In this document: positions 44,450 through 51,705 of the stretch, piece by piece
How positions within the stretch are numbered: the stretch's first letter is position 1
Layout of the letters: every line of letters starts with the position of its first letter
Source: an uncultured Bacilli bacterium
GTDB taxonomy: Bacteria; Bacillota_I; Bacilli_A; RF39; UBA660
Direction: 5' to 3'
Length of the DNA stretch: 64,000 bases
NCBI GenBank assembly: GCA_910589335.1
Contig: CAJUTW010000001.1
Span: 1-64,000, forward strand
Notes under the pieces: generated by a model
Told to the model about the DNA's origin: nothing
Databases searched by the model: none
Seen by the model: only the letters and a program-made list of their open reading frames with translations
Made by a program: the position numbers and the translations under genes

Positions 44450-45259
44450 ATGGGTAATTTAACTACAGGTTTAAAAAAATTTATGCAAAATAAAAATACT
44501 GTAACAGTAGTTGGTGTAATATTAGCTATTATAGTTTTATATGTTGCATATACATGGAGGATTAATAAAGCTGTTAATCCTCAAGTAGTTCCTTATGCTG
44601 CAGAACAAATTAATGCAGGAACACAAATTACAGAAAGTATGATTGCTACTAGAGAAGTTCCACCATCAATGATTTCTGGAGATGTTTTAATAAATAAAGG
44701 AGATATAATCGATAAATATGCTGCTGCTGATACTGTAATTCCAGAAGGAAGTTTATTTTACAGAAGATCAGTAGTAGAAAAAGAACAGTTACCAGCAAAT
44801 ATAATTTTGGATTATCCAAAGGGGCATGTTCTTTATAATCTTTCAGTTAGTACAGAAAGTACTTACGGAAATTCTGTTTATCCAGGAAATTATATAGATA
44901 TTTATTTAAAAGCAGTTAATAAAATAGATGAATCAAACCCTGCAGCTTTAACAGCAGATGCTGATAAAATTATGTTAGGTAAACTTATGTCTAATATTAA
45001 AGTTTTAGCAGTAAAAGATTCAGATGGAAATCCGGTTTTCCAAAATATTGATGAAAATAGAAAACCAGCAATGATAGTGTTTGCGGTTCCAGAAGAATAT
45101 TATATTTTACTTAAAAAAGCAGAATATATGAGAACTTATGATACTTCATTAAATATAGTTCCTACTAATGAAAGTTTAAAAGATGAACCAGCTGATTTGG
45201 AAATTAGTAGTGATCAGTTAAAAGAATGGATTAATTTACATACAGTAATGGATCAATAA
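44450..45259 (+). CDS. CpaB/RcpC-like Tad pilus assembly protein with SAF domain
   Basis: 269 aa. Span at ~18-38, then a SAF domain (VVPYAAEQINAGTQITESMI, REVPPSMI, VIPEGSLFYRRSVV). A second region, YNLSVSTESTYGNSVYPGNY, corresponds to the RcpC/CpaB C-terminal domain. In Gram-negatives CpaB works at the secretin; Gram-positives keep it without a secretin. AGAGAGG precedes the ATG. Placed directly before the CpaF ATPase, as in typical tad loci. Confidence 0.85.
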   Translation: MGNLTTGLKKFMQNKNTVTVVGVILAIIVLYVAYTWRINKAVNPQVVPYAAEQINAGTQITESMIATREVPPSMISGDVLINKGDIIDKYAAADTVIPEGSLFYRRSVVEKEQLPANIILDYPKGHVLYNLSVSTESTYGNSVYPGNYIDIYLKAVNKIDESNPAALTADADKIMLGKLMSNIKVLAVKDSDGNPVFQNIDENRKPAMIVFAVPEEYYILLKKAEYMRTYDTSLNIVPTNESLKDEPADLEISSDQLKEWINLHTVMDQ

Positions 45260-45296
45260 AAAAAGAATAAAGAATAAAAATAAGGGTGTGAGTTAG

Positions 45297-46790
45297 ATGA
45301 ATGGTAGTATTTTTGATAAATTAGATTTTGGACCTTTTCGTTCACTTTTGGATAATGATGATATTACAGATATATCCTATGATAATAATGGACAAATATG
45401 GATACGTTCACTAACTCAAGGATCTTTAAGAGTTGAGGTAGAAGGAGCTACTCCAGATTTTGTAGAAAAGTTAGCATTTCAATGTTCAAATGTTATGGGA
45501 ACAACATTTAATAATGCTAAACCATTTCTAGATGCAGAAAGTGCTGAGTTACGTATGAACTTTGTACATGAGTCAATAGCTACAAATGGAATAGCCCTTG
45601 TAATTCGTAAAACTCCGGCCAAGATAAGACTTGAAAAAGAAAAGCTAATTGAAGAGGATTATTTTACACCAGCAATTCATGATTTTTTAATAAAGTGTGT
45701 TGAAGGGCATTGTAATATAATGGTTGCTGGTGAAACTGGTTCTGGTAAGACTGAGTTTGTTAAATATTTAGCTAGTCATACTAAGACTAACGAAAAAATT
45801 ATTACTATAGAAGATACTTTGGAACTTCATTTAGATAAGATATTTCCTCAAAGAGATATTGTTGCTATGAAAACTAATAATGTAGCAAGTTATTCTGATG
45901 TTTTAGTTACTTGTATGCGTCAGAATCCTAAATGGATATTATTATCCGAAGTTCGTAGTGCTGAGGCGGTATCTGCGGTACGTAACTCAATTTCTTCAGG
46001 ACATAATATTTTATCTACAATTCATGCCGATAAAGCATCAGCTATTCCATATCGTTTATATTCTTTAATGGAAACTGATTTGGATGTTCATCAATTTCTT
46101 ACAACAATTTATAGATATATTCAATTAGGAGTTCATATTAAAGCTTTCTACAGTAAAGAATATGGAAAGTTTCATCGTGAACTTGATGAAGTATCTGAAT
46201 TTTATGTTGATGATAATAATGAACCTAAATCAAGAATTATTTATCAAAAGATTTTTGGAAAACCAATTATGTGTCGACCTAGTGATCATTTAATTGAATA
46301 TCTTGAAAATCAGAATATAGATGTAAGTGAAATTATAAAAGATTTACCAAAGGATTTACCACTTGTTAAAGCTGAAGATGAGAATATTACTTCTGATAAT
46401 AATAATGAGGATGGAGATTCTTCATCTAATTTAGTAGATGATAATAAAGCTGATAATACTAATGATGTTATTCCTGATGCTGCTTCTAATCCTATTGTAG
46501 CTGATAATTCTTCAAATCAGTCAAATGAGGTAGTTGCTAATAATCAAAATACTGTTTCAACTGATACTCAAGTAGTTGAACAACCTGTAATTCAGGCAGT
46601 AGCACAACCAGAGGTGGTAGAAGTAGTTAATGAACAAAAGAGTATTCCACCTATGCAAGAGGGAACAAATAACGTTCAGTTATCATCTATTCCAATTGTT
46701 CAATCAGTTATTCCGCAACAAGTAGTTGAACAGCCAATTAATCCAGTTTTAAATAATCAAATTTCAACAATAGCAAAATTAGATGAATAG
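45297..46790 (+). CDS. CpaF/TadA-type secretion ATPase with long disordered tail
   Basis: 497 aa. Catalytic region to ~365: AGETGSGKTEFV (Walker A, ~144-155), ITIEDTLELHLD (Asp box), WILLSEVRSAEA (Walker B) and ILSTIHADKASA (His box). Hexameric ATPase that powers pilus assembly with TadB and TadC. The N-terminal domain (TDISYDNNGQIWIRSLTQGS) is present. Residues ~365-497 are a low-complexity Asn/Gln/Val-rich tail (NNNEDGDSSSNLVDDNKADN and onward) not normal for CpaF. Similar long tails occur on the VirB6 and VirD4 proteins of this locus. Confidence 0.93.
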   Translation: MNGSIFDKLDFGPFRSLLDNDDITDISYDNNGQIWIRSLTQGSLRVEVEGATPDFVEKLAFQCSNVMGTTFNNAKPFLDAESAELRMNFVHESIATNGIALVIRKTPAKIRLEKEKLIEEDYFTPAIHDFLIKCVEGHCNIMVAGETGSGKTEFVKYLASHTKTNEKIITIEDTLELHLDKIFPQRDIVAMKTNNVASYSDVLVTCMRQNPKWILLSEVRSAEAVSAVRNSISSGHNILSTIHADKASAIPYRLYSLMETDLDVHQFLTTIYRYIQLGVHIKAFYSKEYGKFHRELDEVSEFYVDDNNEPKSRIIYQKIFGKPIMCRPSDHLIEYLENQNIDVSEIIKDLPKDLPLVKAEDENITSDNNNEDGDSSSNLVDDNKADNTNDVIPDAASNPIVADNSSNQSNEVVANNQNTVSTDTQVVEQPVIQAVAQPEVVEVVNEQKSIPPMQEGTNNVQLSSIPIVQSVIPQQVVEQPINPVLNNQISTIAKLDE

Positions 46791-46802
46791 GGAGGTGTTA
46801 AG

Positions 46803-47705
46803 ATGTATTTTACTGAATTATTAATAATAATAATTGTTGTAGTAGGTATATTTTTATACAGAAATTATAAAGGAGAAAATGTTGGAAAATATGTAATTAA
46901 TCAAGTACAAACTGTTTATGATAAATTTGCTCCTTATTCATTTAAAGTTGTTAGAGAAAAAACTAAGCAGTTAGGACAGGAATATACTCCTAGACAATAT
47001 GCCATTCAAATATCTTTGTTTGCTGGATTTGCAGCAGTTGTTACATATTTATATTTTTATAATTTAATAATAAGTTTAATTTATGCAATTGCCGCTGTTT
47101 CTTTTGTTCCATACCTTACATATTTAAGATGTAAAAAAGTATATTCTGAATTTATATTCGAGCAAGTACAAGTTTATACTTCAAATACAATAATGGAATT
47201 TGCAACTACTCAATCTTTTGTTAAAGCATTAGAAGGTGTTAGAGATTCTGGTGTTTTAGAAGATCCAGTGTTAAGTGATGTTAATCAAATGATAAATATG
47301 AGTTATGATAATGGTACGATAGATGAAGCTTTAGAATATATGAGTAGATTATATCCTTATTATATAGTTAAGAATATGCATCAATTATTTTTACAGATTA
47401 CTAAAGAAGGTGCACAAAATTCTGCTGATTCCCTAGAAAATATGCAATTAGATATTGATATGCTAGTAGAGAGTGTTTATCGTGATAGAATCGAGAGAGC
47501 TTCATTTCATAAGTCTTTTTTACAATTTGGTATTATGCTTTATTTAATGGTAATGCTTGTGCAATATTTGTTAGGTAGAGAAACTTATTTAGTTTTATTA
47601 GAGCGATGGTATATTCAAATTTTAATGCATGGTGTTTTAATTGTTAATACATATTTTCTCTTAAAAGGGGAAAAATACTATAATGAGAATGTAGGTGCTG
47701 AGTAA
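46803..47705 (+). CDS. TadB-like pilus assembly membrane protein
   Basis: 300 aa. T2SS F-domain layout: one N-terminal span, a pair at ~78-110, a cytosolic helical domain (EFATTQSFVKALEGVRDSGV, NMSYDNGTIDEALEYMSRLY), then two C-terminal spans. Forms the inner-membrane platform for the CpaF motor. GGAGG precedes the ATG. Its stop and the next start overlap (TAATG). Confidence 0.85.
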   Translation: MYFTELLIIIIVVVGIFLYRNYKGENVGKYVINQVQTVYDKFAPYSFKVVREKTKQLGQEYTPRQYAIQISLFAGFAAVVTYLYFYNLIISLIYAIAAVSFVPYLTYLRCKKVYSEFIFEQVQVYTSNTIMEFATTQSFVKALEGVRDSGVLEDPVLSDVNQMINMSYDNGTIDEALEYMSRLYPYYIVKNMHQLFLQITKEGAQNSADSLENMQLDIDMLVESVYRDRIERASFHKSFLQFGIMLYLMVMLVQYLLGRETYLVLLERWYIQILMHGVLIVNTYFLLKGEKYYNENVGAE

Positions 47706-48508
47706 TGGAGATATTAGTAGTAGGTGCAGTTATAATGTTTATCTTAATTTATAATAATACTATAGATAAAGATAAATTTTTTGCTGATAATCAAAAATAC
47801 TTAGAGGCCTTTAAAGAAGATGACTATCAGTTTTTAGTATATGCTAAATATGGTGAAGATGTGGATATAGATCAATTATATTCTAAACGAGTAACCAATG
47901 CCTTTATTGTATTTCTTGTAATATTAGCGCTTACAATTACTGGTGGTGATTCGGCGGAAATAATTAATTCTCAATTTTTTCTTAATTTAGTTTTATCTAC
48001 CGTAATTGCTGTTTTAGTTTTTAAAATGCCTTATATGGAATTAAAAAGATATTATAAGTTACATCTTCATGAAATAGATGTAATGTTACCATACTATCTA
48101 AAAAGTTTAGAGATTTTAATTCAACATTATACTGTTCCAGTTGCAATTGGTAAATCAATAGGAGATGCTCCTGATATATTTAGACCTGGACTTAGAAGAA
48201 TGATTGATAGGATAAATTCTGGAGATGCTTCAGTTGATCCATATATGGAATTTGCTAATACATATCCTGTTAGGGATTCTATGCGTATGATGAGACTTTT
48301 GTATCGTTTAGGAATAGGGTCACAAGAGAAAAAACAAGAAAGATTGATGATGTTTTCTAAGACAGTATCAAGCTTACAGAATAAGGCAAGAGAAACTAAA
48401 TATAAGGAAAGACTTTCACATATGGAAAGTCAAACAATGGTTATGCTTGTTGTAACTGGTATTGGAGTTATGCTTGTAATTTTAATTTCAATGATGATGA
48501 TGTTTTAA
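47705..48508 (+). CDS. TadC-like pilus assembly membrane protein
   Basis: 267 aa. Hydrophobic segments at 3-18, ~67-85, ~93-108 and a C-terminal span (~247-265). A cytosolic region reads IDVMLPYYLKSLEILIQHYT, GDAPDIFRPGLRRMIDRINS and MRLLYRLGIGSQEKKQERLM. Second half of the TadBC platform; translation coupled to tadB by TAATG. Confidence 0.82.
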   Translation: MEILVVGAVIMFILIYNNTIDKDKFFADNQKYLEAFKEDDYQFLVYAKYGEDVDIDQLYSKRVTNAFIVFLVILALTITGGDSAEIINSQFFLNLVLSTVIAVLVFKMPYMELKRYYKLHLHEIDVMLPYYLKSLEILIQHYTVPVAIGKSIGDAPDIFRPGLRRMIDRINSGDASVDPYMEFANTYPVRDSMRMMRLLYRLGIGSQEKKQERLMMFSKTVSSLQNKARETKYKERLSHMESQTMVMLVVTGIGVMLVILISMMMMF

Positions 48509-48518
48509 TTAAAATATG

Positions 48519-48547
48519 TTGTTAAAAATAATTAGATTTGTTATAAT
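48519..48547 (+). promoter_or_regulatory. Promoter of the pilin-like gene
   Basis: TTGTTA (48519-48524), a 17-base spacer and TATAAT (48542-48547). It would allow high expression of the short pilin independent of the assembly genes. Confidence 0.65.
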
Positions 48548-48580
48548 TAATTTGTAAAAATAAGAAAGGATGGGATAATA

Positions 48581-48730
48581 ATGAAAGCAGCTACAGGAGA
48601 ATTAAATTTAACAGTAATTACTTTACTTGCTATTGCGGCAGTAATTGCATTTTTCTGGGCAATGTGGCCAAGTATTTCTGAAACAATTAATGGACAATGG
48701 ACAAATATAAGTACATATGGAGCTAAATAG
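48581..48730 (+). CDS. Short pilin-like peptide (Flp-type candidate)
   Basis: 49 aa, beginning MKAATGELNL and continuing TVITLLAIAAVIAFFWAMWP, then SISETINGQWTNISTYGAK. It has a very short polar leader, a hydrophobic helix and a polar tail, the size class of Flp major pilins. The GE dipeptide at 6-7 could be a class III prepilin cleavage site (G|E). AAAGGATGGG lies upstream of the ATG and a dedicated promoter precedes it. Position between tadC and two pseudopilin-like genes supports the call. No prepilin peptidase is in the window. Confidence 0.7.
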   Translation: MKAATGELNLTVITLLAIAAVIAFFWAMWPSISETINGQWTNISTYGAK

Positions 48731-48742
48731 GGGTGTTATTAG

Positions 48743-49186
48743 ATGAGAGATGGATTTGGAGGTATTTTAAATATAGTTTTTATTGTAATATTTTTACTTA
48801 TTGTAGAAGGTGTTTTAGGTTTAGTTGTTAATTATACTAAAGCTTTTAAGATGAAAAACAATGTTATTTCAATGATAGAACAATATGAAGCTGCAGGTTG
48901 TTTTGAAAACTCAGGAAATAGTGCATGTGTTAAAAGAATAATTGATAAAGCTAAAGAAATAGGATACTCTCCTACCTCTCTTAACTGTCCTAGTGGGTAT
49001 GATTCAGTTTACGATTTATTTTGTTATAGAGGGGAAATTGTAAAAAATACTGATAATTATACAAGTTCAAAACCAACTGTATATAAAGTTGTAACTCAGG
49101 TAGATTTAAATTTACCACTTATAAGTAATATTTTAGGATTTAGTATTTTTCAGGTATCAGGAGACACTGAAGTTGTTGAGTCTTAA
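48743..49186 (+). CDS. Pseudopilin/TadE-like protein, tandem copy 1
   Basis: 147 aa. MRDGFGG leader, hydrophobic helix (LNIVFIVIFLLIVEGVLGLV), then the shared VNYTKAFKMKN motif and a cysteine-bearing outside domain (AAGCFENSG, SACVKR, LNCPSG, LFCYRG). It ends with LPLISNILGFSIFQVSGDTE. The next gene has the same length, motif and ending, so the pair arose by duplication. Confidence 0.75.
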   Translation: MRDGFGGILNIVFIVIFLLIVEGVLGLVVNYTKAFKMKNNVISMIEQYEAAGCFENSGNSACVKRIIDKAKEIGYSPTSLNCPSGYDSVYDLFCYRGEIVKNTDNYTSSKPTVYKVVTQVDLNLPLISNILGFSIFQVSGDTEVVES

Positions 49187-49204
49187 TGGTTAGAAGGTGA
49201 TTTT

Positions 49205-49648
49205 GTGCGTGATGCTTTGGGAGGAACAGTAGTTATTACAATAATTGTTATTTTTATAGTTTTTGTTTCAGCTTATTTAGCATTTAATGTTAATTATACT
49301 AAGGCTTTTAAGATGAAGAATAAAATTATTTCGACTTATGAGGAGTATAATGGTAAATGTGAAACTGATTGTAAAACAAAAATAAAAGAATATGCTGAAA
49401 GTATTGGTTATAAACCTAATCTTAATTGTGGTAGTTATGATGAAGACAGTAATGGATTATATTGTTATAAATTAATGGAAGTTAAAAAGAATGCTTGTGA
49501 TGAAGGATCTAAAAAATATTATAAAATTCAAACAAAAATTGATATAAGAGTTCCAATTGTTGATAGTATTTTAGGATTACAAGTTTTTGCTATAAGTGGA
49601 GATACAAAAGTATTTGAAGATAAATTTTCTTCTGGAAATTGCAAATAG
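49205..49648 (+). CDS. Pseudopilin/TadE-like protein, tandem copy 2
   Basis: 147 aa. MRDALGG leader, hydrophobic helix, VNYTKAFKMKN motif, cysteine pairs (GKCETDCKTK, LNCGSY, LYCYKL, KNACDEG) and a VPIVDSILGLQVFAISGDTK end. GTG start at 49205 with AGAAGGTGA upstream. Paralog of the preceding gene; probably minor pilins or pilus-initiating subunits. Confidence 0.75.
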   Translation: MRDALGGTVVITIIVIFIVFVSAYLAFNVNYTKAFKMKNKIISTYEEYNGKCETDCKTKIKEYAESIGYKPNLNCGSYDEDSNGLYCYKLMEVKKNACDEGSKKYYKIQTKIDIRVPIVDSILGLQVFAISGDTKVFEDKFSSGNCK

Positions 49649-49678
49649 TATTTAAAATAAAAAGGATGTTGATAAGGA

Positions 49679-50689
49679 ATGAATGTTATTGTAGCTAATA
49701 CACAACAAAATGAGTTATCTAATTTAGATATTGATATTATAAAAAGTATTTCTGGTGTGTATGAGGCAGCAGAAATCGTTGAAATGTTTAAAAGTTTTTT
49801 TTATAGTAAGATGATTTTAGATGTTACTGCTATTAAACATTATAATGATTTAAAGACTTATGAGTTATTAATTCAAGGTTTGGATCCTGAAAAAATAATT
49901 TTTTTATTACCTGAAGGAAGTGAACTATGTACTTCAAATTTTTTATCACATCTTATATCAATTGGTATTTATAATTTTACAACTAATTTAAATGGTATAA
50001 AATTTTTATTAAAAAAGCCTAATACATTAAAAGATGTAGAACATATTAGAAAAATGGCTGGAATGGAAAACTCTACAGAAACAGGAGCAAGTGTTGCTAC
50101 TGTTACTACAAAAGTAGAAAGTGGAACAACTGTCATTGGTGTTAGAAATGTGACAGAACATGCTGGAGCTACAACTTTCATATATATGTTAAAAAAAGAG
50201 TTAGCAATTGTTTATGGACAAGATAATGTAATTGCTATTGAAATTGATAAAAATGATTTTCAATTATTTAATGATAAACATATGGTTTCTTGTAAACAGA
50301 GTGAAATTAAAAATATGTTTCAAAAATATAGTAATGCAACAATTATTTTAGTAGATCTTAATGGAAATGTAGAAGATGCATTCTGTGGAGAAGTTTTATA
50401 TTTAGTAGAGCCTAGTACTTTAAGACTTAATAAAGTAGTTAGAAGAAATCGAAATTGTTTTAGTAAATTAGTTGGTAAAAAAGTTATTTTGAATCAAAGC
50501 TTACTTTTAAATAATGATGTTTTTGATTTTGAGAGTGAAGCAGGTATTAAAGTTTTTTATAATTTGCCGCCACTTGATGAGCGAAAAAGAAATGCTATAA
50601 TAAATGATTTTTTAACTAAATTAGGTTTATTTAATAAGAGTGTAAAAAACAATTCAGGAAATAAGATATTTGGATTGTTTAGACGCTAA
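49679..50689 (+). CDS. TadZ/CpaE-like protein with degenerate ATPase
   Basis: 336 aa. N-terminal atypical receiver-like domain (residues 1-~115, LPEGSELCTSNFLSHLIS). A MinD/ParA-like domain starts at ~142: TTVIGVRNVTEHAGATTFIY occupies the P-loop position, but the deviant Walker A lysines are gone (TEHAGATT instead of KGGVGKTT). IILVDLNG fits Walker B. TadZ places Tad machinery at the pole or membrane; nucleotide binding is doubtful here. Final residues (NKIFGLFRR) may be an amphipathic membrane tip. Confidence 0.7.
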   Translation: MNVIVANTQQNELSNLDIDIIKSISGVYEAAEIVEMFKSFFYSKMILDVTAIKHYNDLKTYELLIQGLDPEKIIFLLPEGSELCTSNFLSHLISIGIYNFTTNLNGIKFLLKKPNTLKDVEHIRKMAGMENSTETGASVATVTTKVESGTTVIGVRNVTEHAGATTFIYMLKKELAIVYGQDNVIAIEIDKNDFQLFNDKHMVSCKQSEIKNMFQKYSNATIILVDLNGNVEDAFCGEVLYLVEPSTLRLNKVVRRNRNCFSKLVGKKVILNQSLLLNNDVFDFESEAGIKVFYNLPPLDERKRNAIINDFLTKLGLFNKSVKNNSGNKIFGLFRR

Positions 50690-50693
50690 TAAT

Positions 50694-50722
50694 TTGACAA
50701 ATAATGATATATAGTGTATTAT
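50694..50722 (+). promoter_or_regulatory. Promoter of the type IV secretion-like half
   Basis: TTGACA (50694-50699), a 17-base spacer and TATTAT (50717-50722), 24 bases before the next ATG. Marks a new transcription unit after the Tad genes. Confidence 0.7.
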
Positions 50723-50746
50723 GTTAGTAGTGAAGGAGAGGTTTAG

Positions 50747-51085
50747 ATGTTAGATTTAGTACAAATTGGAACAGATGCGTGTGGAGGATTATTACCTTTA
50801 GTAAAAGTAATATATGCAGCAATCAAGTTAGTTATGGTTATAATTCCTATTGCTTTAATTATATATGGAACAATAGATTTAGGAAAAGCAGTTATTGCAA
50901 GTGATGAAAAAGAAGTTAAATCTGCTCAAAGTAGACTAATTAAACGTATGATTTACGCAGCTCTTATATTCTTTATTCCAATGTTAGTTGGTGTAGTTAT
51001 GAATATCGTATCTGCTGGTGAACAAGGAGATACTGAAAGCTGGAATAATTGTTGGCAAGCTGTAACTGGTGGAGATAGTGAATAG
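50747..51085 (+). CDS. VirB2/TrbC-like two-helix membrane protein
   Basis: 112 aa. Two helices (VMVIIPIALIIYGTIDLGKA, AALIFFIPMLVGVVMNIV) joined by a charged loop (SDEKEVKSAQSRLIKR). Cysteines lie at the N-terminus (DACGG) and C-terminus (NNCWQA). No signal peptide. Layout fits VirB2/TrbC pilins or the small membrane subunits preceding VirB6 in Gram-positive systems. It shares FFIP, loop and cysteine positions with 51159 and with the N-terminus of 29889. Confidence 0.75.
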   Translation: MLDLVQIGTDACGGLLPLVKVIYAAIKLVMVIIPIALIIYGTIDLGKAVIASDEKEVKSAQSRLIKRMIYAALIFFIPMLVGVVMNIVSAGEQGDTESWNNCWQAVTGGDSE

Positions 51086-51112
51086 TAATAGTAATTATTG
51101 CTATTTTTTTTT
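51081..51112 (+). terminator. Terminator overlapping the end of the VirB2-like gene
   Basis: AATAGTAAT/ATTGCTATT stem (one T-G pair), seven-base loop, long T run. TATAAT at 51135-51140 downstream could restart transcription, though no good -35 box is seen. Confidence 0.55.
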
Positions 51113-51158
51113 TATTTTGATATACTTATTATGTTATAATGTATGCGGAGTGTGTTTT

Positions 51159-51686
51159 ATGCGAAAAAGAATATTAGTATTATTAGTATTAATTATGTCG
51201 TTTATGTTAATTATTCCAATAGAAGCTGATGCTCTTCCTAGTAGAGAAATTAATAATAATGAGTTATCTGAAAATGTTTTTATGTTAACTAAAATAGATA
51301 ATATGAAGAAGAAAAAGAAAAAAACAGAACCAATAACTGATATTGATGATGTTGATGATTTATTGGATGATTATGATCAAGAACAGGATTGTAATGGGTC
51401 TAATTCTATCTTTGGAGATCCTGAAGATGAGGATTCTGTAGCATGGCTTTTACAACAGGCTTTAAATTATATTAAAGTTATTGGACCAATTTTAGTTGTA
51501 ATTTTAAGTAGTATAGATTTTGTTTATGTAATAGTTAAGAGTGATGATGAGGCAATGAAAAAAGCTACAAAGAAATTAACTTATAGAATTATTTTAGCTC
51601 TTCTTTTATTCTTTATTCCTACATTAGTTCAAGTAGCATTAGATTTATTTGGAATGGCAACTGATCCTACTTGTGGTTTACATTAA
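51159..51686 (+). CDS. Second VirB2-like protein with signal peptide and acidic linker
   Basis: 175 aa. ATG 51159 has GCGGAG upstream; the open frame extends further left but without a ribosome site. Signal peptide 1-~25 (MRKRILVLLVLIMSFMLIIP), a lysine run and an Asp-rich linker (DIDDVDDLLDDYDQEQD), then the two-helix module (IGPILVVILSSIDFVYVIVK, LALLLFFIPTLVQVALDLF). Cysteines flank it (QDCNGS, PTCGLH). Paralog of 50747 with an added outside region. Confidence 0.75.
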   Translation: MRKRILVLLVLIMSFMLIIPIEADALPSREINNNELSENVFMLTKIDNMKKKKKKTEPITDIDDVDDLLDDYDQEQDCNGSNSIFGDPEDEDSVAWLLQQALNYIKVIGPILVVILSSIDFVYVIVKSDDEAMKKATKKLTYRIILALLLFFIPTLVQVALDLFGMATDPTCGLH

Positions 51687-51705
51687 ATAAAAAGAGGTGA
51701 ATTTT

